In this document: positions 6,134 through 7,070 of the stretch, piece after piece
How the letters are laid out: the number at the start of each line of letters is the position of its first letter
Numbering within the stretch: the first letter of the stretch is position 1
DNA from: Oscillospiraceae bacterium
GTDB taxonomy: Bacteria > Bacillota > Clostridia > Oscillospirales > Oscillospiraceae
Direction of reading: 5' to 3'
NCBI GenBank assembly: GCA_902767395.1
Contig: CACXHI010000054.1
Span: 1-7,070, forward strand
DNA: 7,070 bases
Notes under the pieces: model-generated
Told to the model about the DNA's origin: nothing
Seen by the model: the letters and a program-made list of their open reading frames with translations, nothing else
The model's database searches: none
Made by a program: the position numbers and the translations under genes

Positions 6134-6190
6134 AGCCCGTCTGCACAGCTCGGTCATTAGAACGCGAGCCGTGCAGACGGGCTGTTTATT
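6134..6190. terminator. Bidirectional terminator between radA and the tyrosine recombinase
   Basis: Arms 6134-6152 and 6165-6183 pair over 19 positions with a single A-C mismatch around a 12-nt loop. GTTTATT follows on the plus strand. On the minus strand TTTCAGGATTG follows. It lies 10 nt after the radA stop, and its T-tract overlaps the stop codon of the convergent recombinase gene, so one structure can serve both genes. Confidence 0.88.
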
Positions 6191-7070
6191 CAAATTTCAG
6201 TTTGGAGATTGGGTTGGCTTCGGAGGCAATCTTCAATTCTGTGCTTTCGATATGCGTGTAAATCTGAGTCGTGTTCAGATTTTCGTGGCCCAAAACCTCT
6301 TGCACAGTTTTCACATCCACACCGTTTTGCAGCATCAGGGTTGCCGCAGTGTGCCTAAGCTTGTGCGCGGAAAGCTTCGATGGGTCGAGCCCGGCTTCCA
6401 GAAGATGCTTCTTCACCAGCCGATGCACAGCCGATACGGAGATACGATTGTGATCTCGAGAGCCAAACAGCGCACGATTGTCGGACAGGACGATTTGGCT
6501 CCGCTCAACCAGATAGGCGGCAATGGCCTCCTTGCAGCTTGAGCCAATGTAGACGATCCGTTCTTTGTTGCCTTTGCCGACCACGCGAATCCGATCCTCA
6601 AAAACGTCATTGAGATTCAGATTGACGAGCTCGGAGCGGCGGATGCCGCAGTTAAGGAAGATCATCAAAATGGCGAAATCTCTGGCCTTGTTCGGCCCGT
6701 CAACAGAGCGCAAAAGTGCCGCCGACTGTTCCAGCGTCAGATATCGTGGCAAGGATTTGCGAAGCTTTGGATATTCCAGATCCTGAACCGGGTTTTCGGA
6801 GAGCTGCTTGGTACGGACTGTCAGATACTTATAAAAGGACTTAATTGCGGAAAGCTTTCTTGCGCGGCTGGAGGTTGAAATTCCCTTGGTCTCAGACATG
6901 GAATTCTCAAAGATCACACGGTCATGCGCAAGATACGACAAATAATCATAGATATCTGTAATTGAAATTTTGCGAATGAAATCCAGATCTACGTCCGAAA
7001 TCGAAATCGTTTCCAAATCGGTATCGTACGGCATTTCAAGCTTCACCAGCTTCATAAATCGAAGGAACAT
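6186..7070 (-). CDS. Xer-type tyrosine recombinase (N-terminus outside window)
   Basis: 294 residues are visible, and the frame stays open to the right edge. The ATG at 7070 is probably internal: its MFLRFMK fits the D-L-x-x-FLRFM segment normally 20-30 residues into XerC/XerD proteins, so the gene starts beyond the window. The protein has an N-terminal core-binding domain (to about residue 95; SSRARKLSAIKSFYKYL) and a C-terminal catalytic domain. All catalytic residues are present, counting from the first visible residue: Arg144 (CGIRRSEL), Lys166 (VVGKGNKER), His236 and Arg239 (HKLRH), His262 (LGHENL) and nucleophile Tyr271 (IYTH). It catalyses strand exchange at short recombination sites. 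Compact size and the absence of att-like repeats or phage genes favour a housekeeping Xer-type enzyme over a mobile-element integrase, but the visible context cannot prove this. It converges on radA. Confidence 0.9.
   Translation of the reverse strand: MFLRFMKLVKLEMPYDTDLETISISDVDLDFIRKISITDIYDYLSYLAHDRVIFENSMSETKGISTSSRARKLSAIKSFYKYLTVRTKQLSENPVQDLEYPKLRKSLPRYLTLEQSAALLRSVDGPNKARDFAILMIFLNCGIRRSELVNLNLNDVFEDRIRVVGKGNKERIVYIGSSCKEAIAAYLVERSQIVLSDNRALFGSRDHNRISVSAVHRLVKKHLLEAGLDPSKLSAHKLRHTAATLMLQNGVDVKTVQEVLGHENLNTTQIYTHIESTELKIASEANPISKLKFE

Noticed and set aside
6134..6183. Long inverted repeat considered as a Xer or integrase attachment site
   Set aside because: The T-tract, the position between two convergent stop codons and the stable stem fit a bidirectional terminator. 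No second copy or dif-like 11-6-11 layout was seen.
6171..6542. 123-codon plus-strand ORF
   Set aside because: It is antisense to the catalytic end of the tyrosine recombinase, whose RKHRHY residues are all intact.
1..7070. CRISPR arrays, tRNA or rRNA genes, insertion sequences, phage genes
   Set aside because: No regularly spaced repeats, cloverleaf-like sequences, transposase or phage motifs were seen on either strand; the only recombinase looks Xer-type.

Overview
The window fits the chromosome of an endospore-forming, moderately GC-rich Firmicute, most likely a gut-type clostridium of the Oscillospirales. This rests on the gene content: a cotJ spore-coat operon, a CwlD-type cortex amidase, a SipW/TasA-style surface protein operon with a class B sortase, and clostridial-looking RadA and Xer-type proteins. 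The assignment to order comes from protein resemblance recalled from memory, not from a search.

Layout. (1) Bases 1-2585, plus strand, form a cell-surface block. It holds the C-terminal part of a large multidomain surface protein (MucBP-like, InlB B-repeat-like and Cna-B/prealbumin-like segments). A small TasA/camelysin-like secreted protein overlaps it by 4 nt. After a terminator and a 234-bp non-coding stretch carrying degenerate repeats comes a class B sortase with complete His/Cys/Arg catalytic residues. (2) Bases 2586-2736 hold two strong hairpins between convergent genes. (3) Bases 2737-3776, minus strand, form a two-gene spore-coat operon: cotJC (manganese-catalase-like) preceded by one ORF that carries both CotJA and CotJB, apparently a cotJA-cotJB fusion. 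(4) A 222-bp divergent intergenic region separates this operon from (5) cwlD and radA on the plus strand, 34 bp apart. (6) A strong bidirectional terminator lies between radA and (7) a convergent Xer-type tyrosine recombinase whose N-terminus runs off the right edge.

How the genes work together. The CotJ proteins and CwlD both act in spore formation, coat and cortex respectively, and face each other across a shared regulatory region. RadA (recombination-intermediate processing) and the Xer-type recombinase are DNA-maintenance functions. The surface block resembles loci in which small TasA-like subunits, large adhesin-like proteins and a sortase are made together. The visible surface protein has no recognisable sorting signal, so the sortase substrate is unclear.

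The most unusual observations are the CotJA-CotJB fusion and the composition of the surface block. Nothing resembling a CRISPR array, tRNA, rRNA or insertion sequence was seen.
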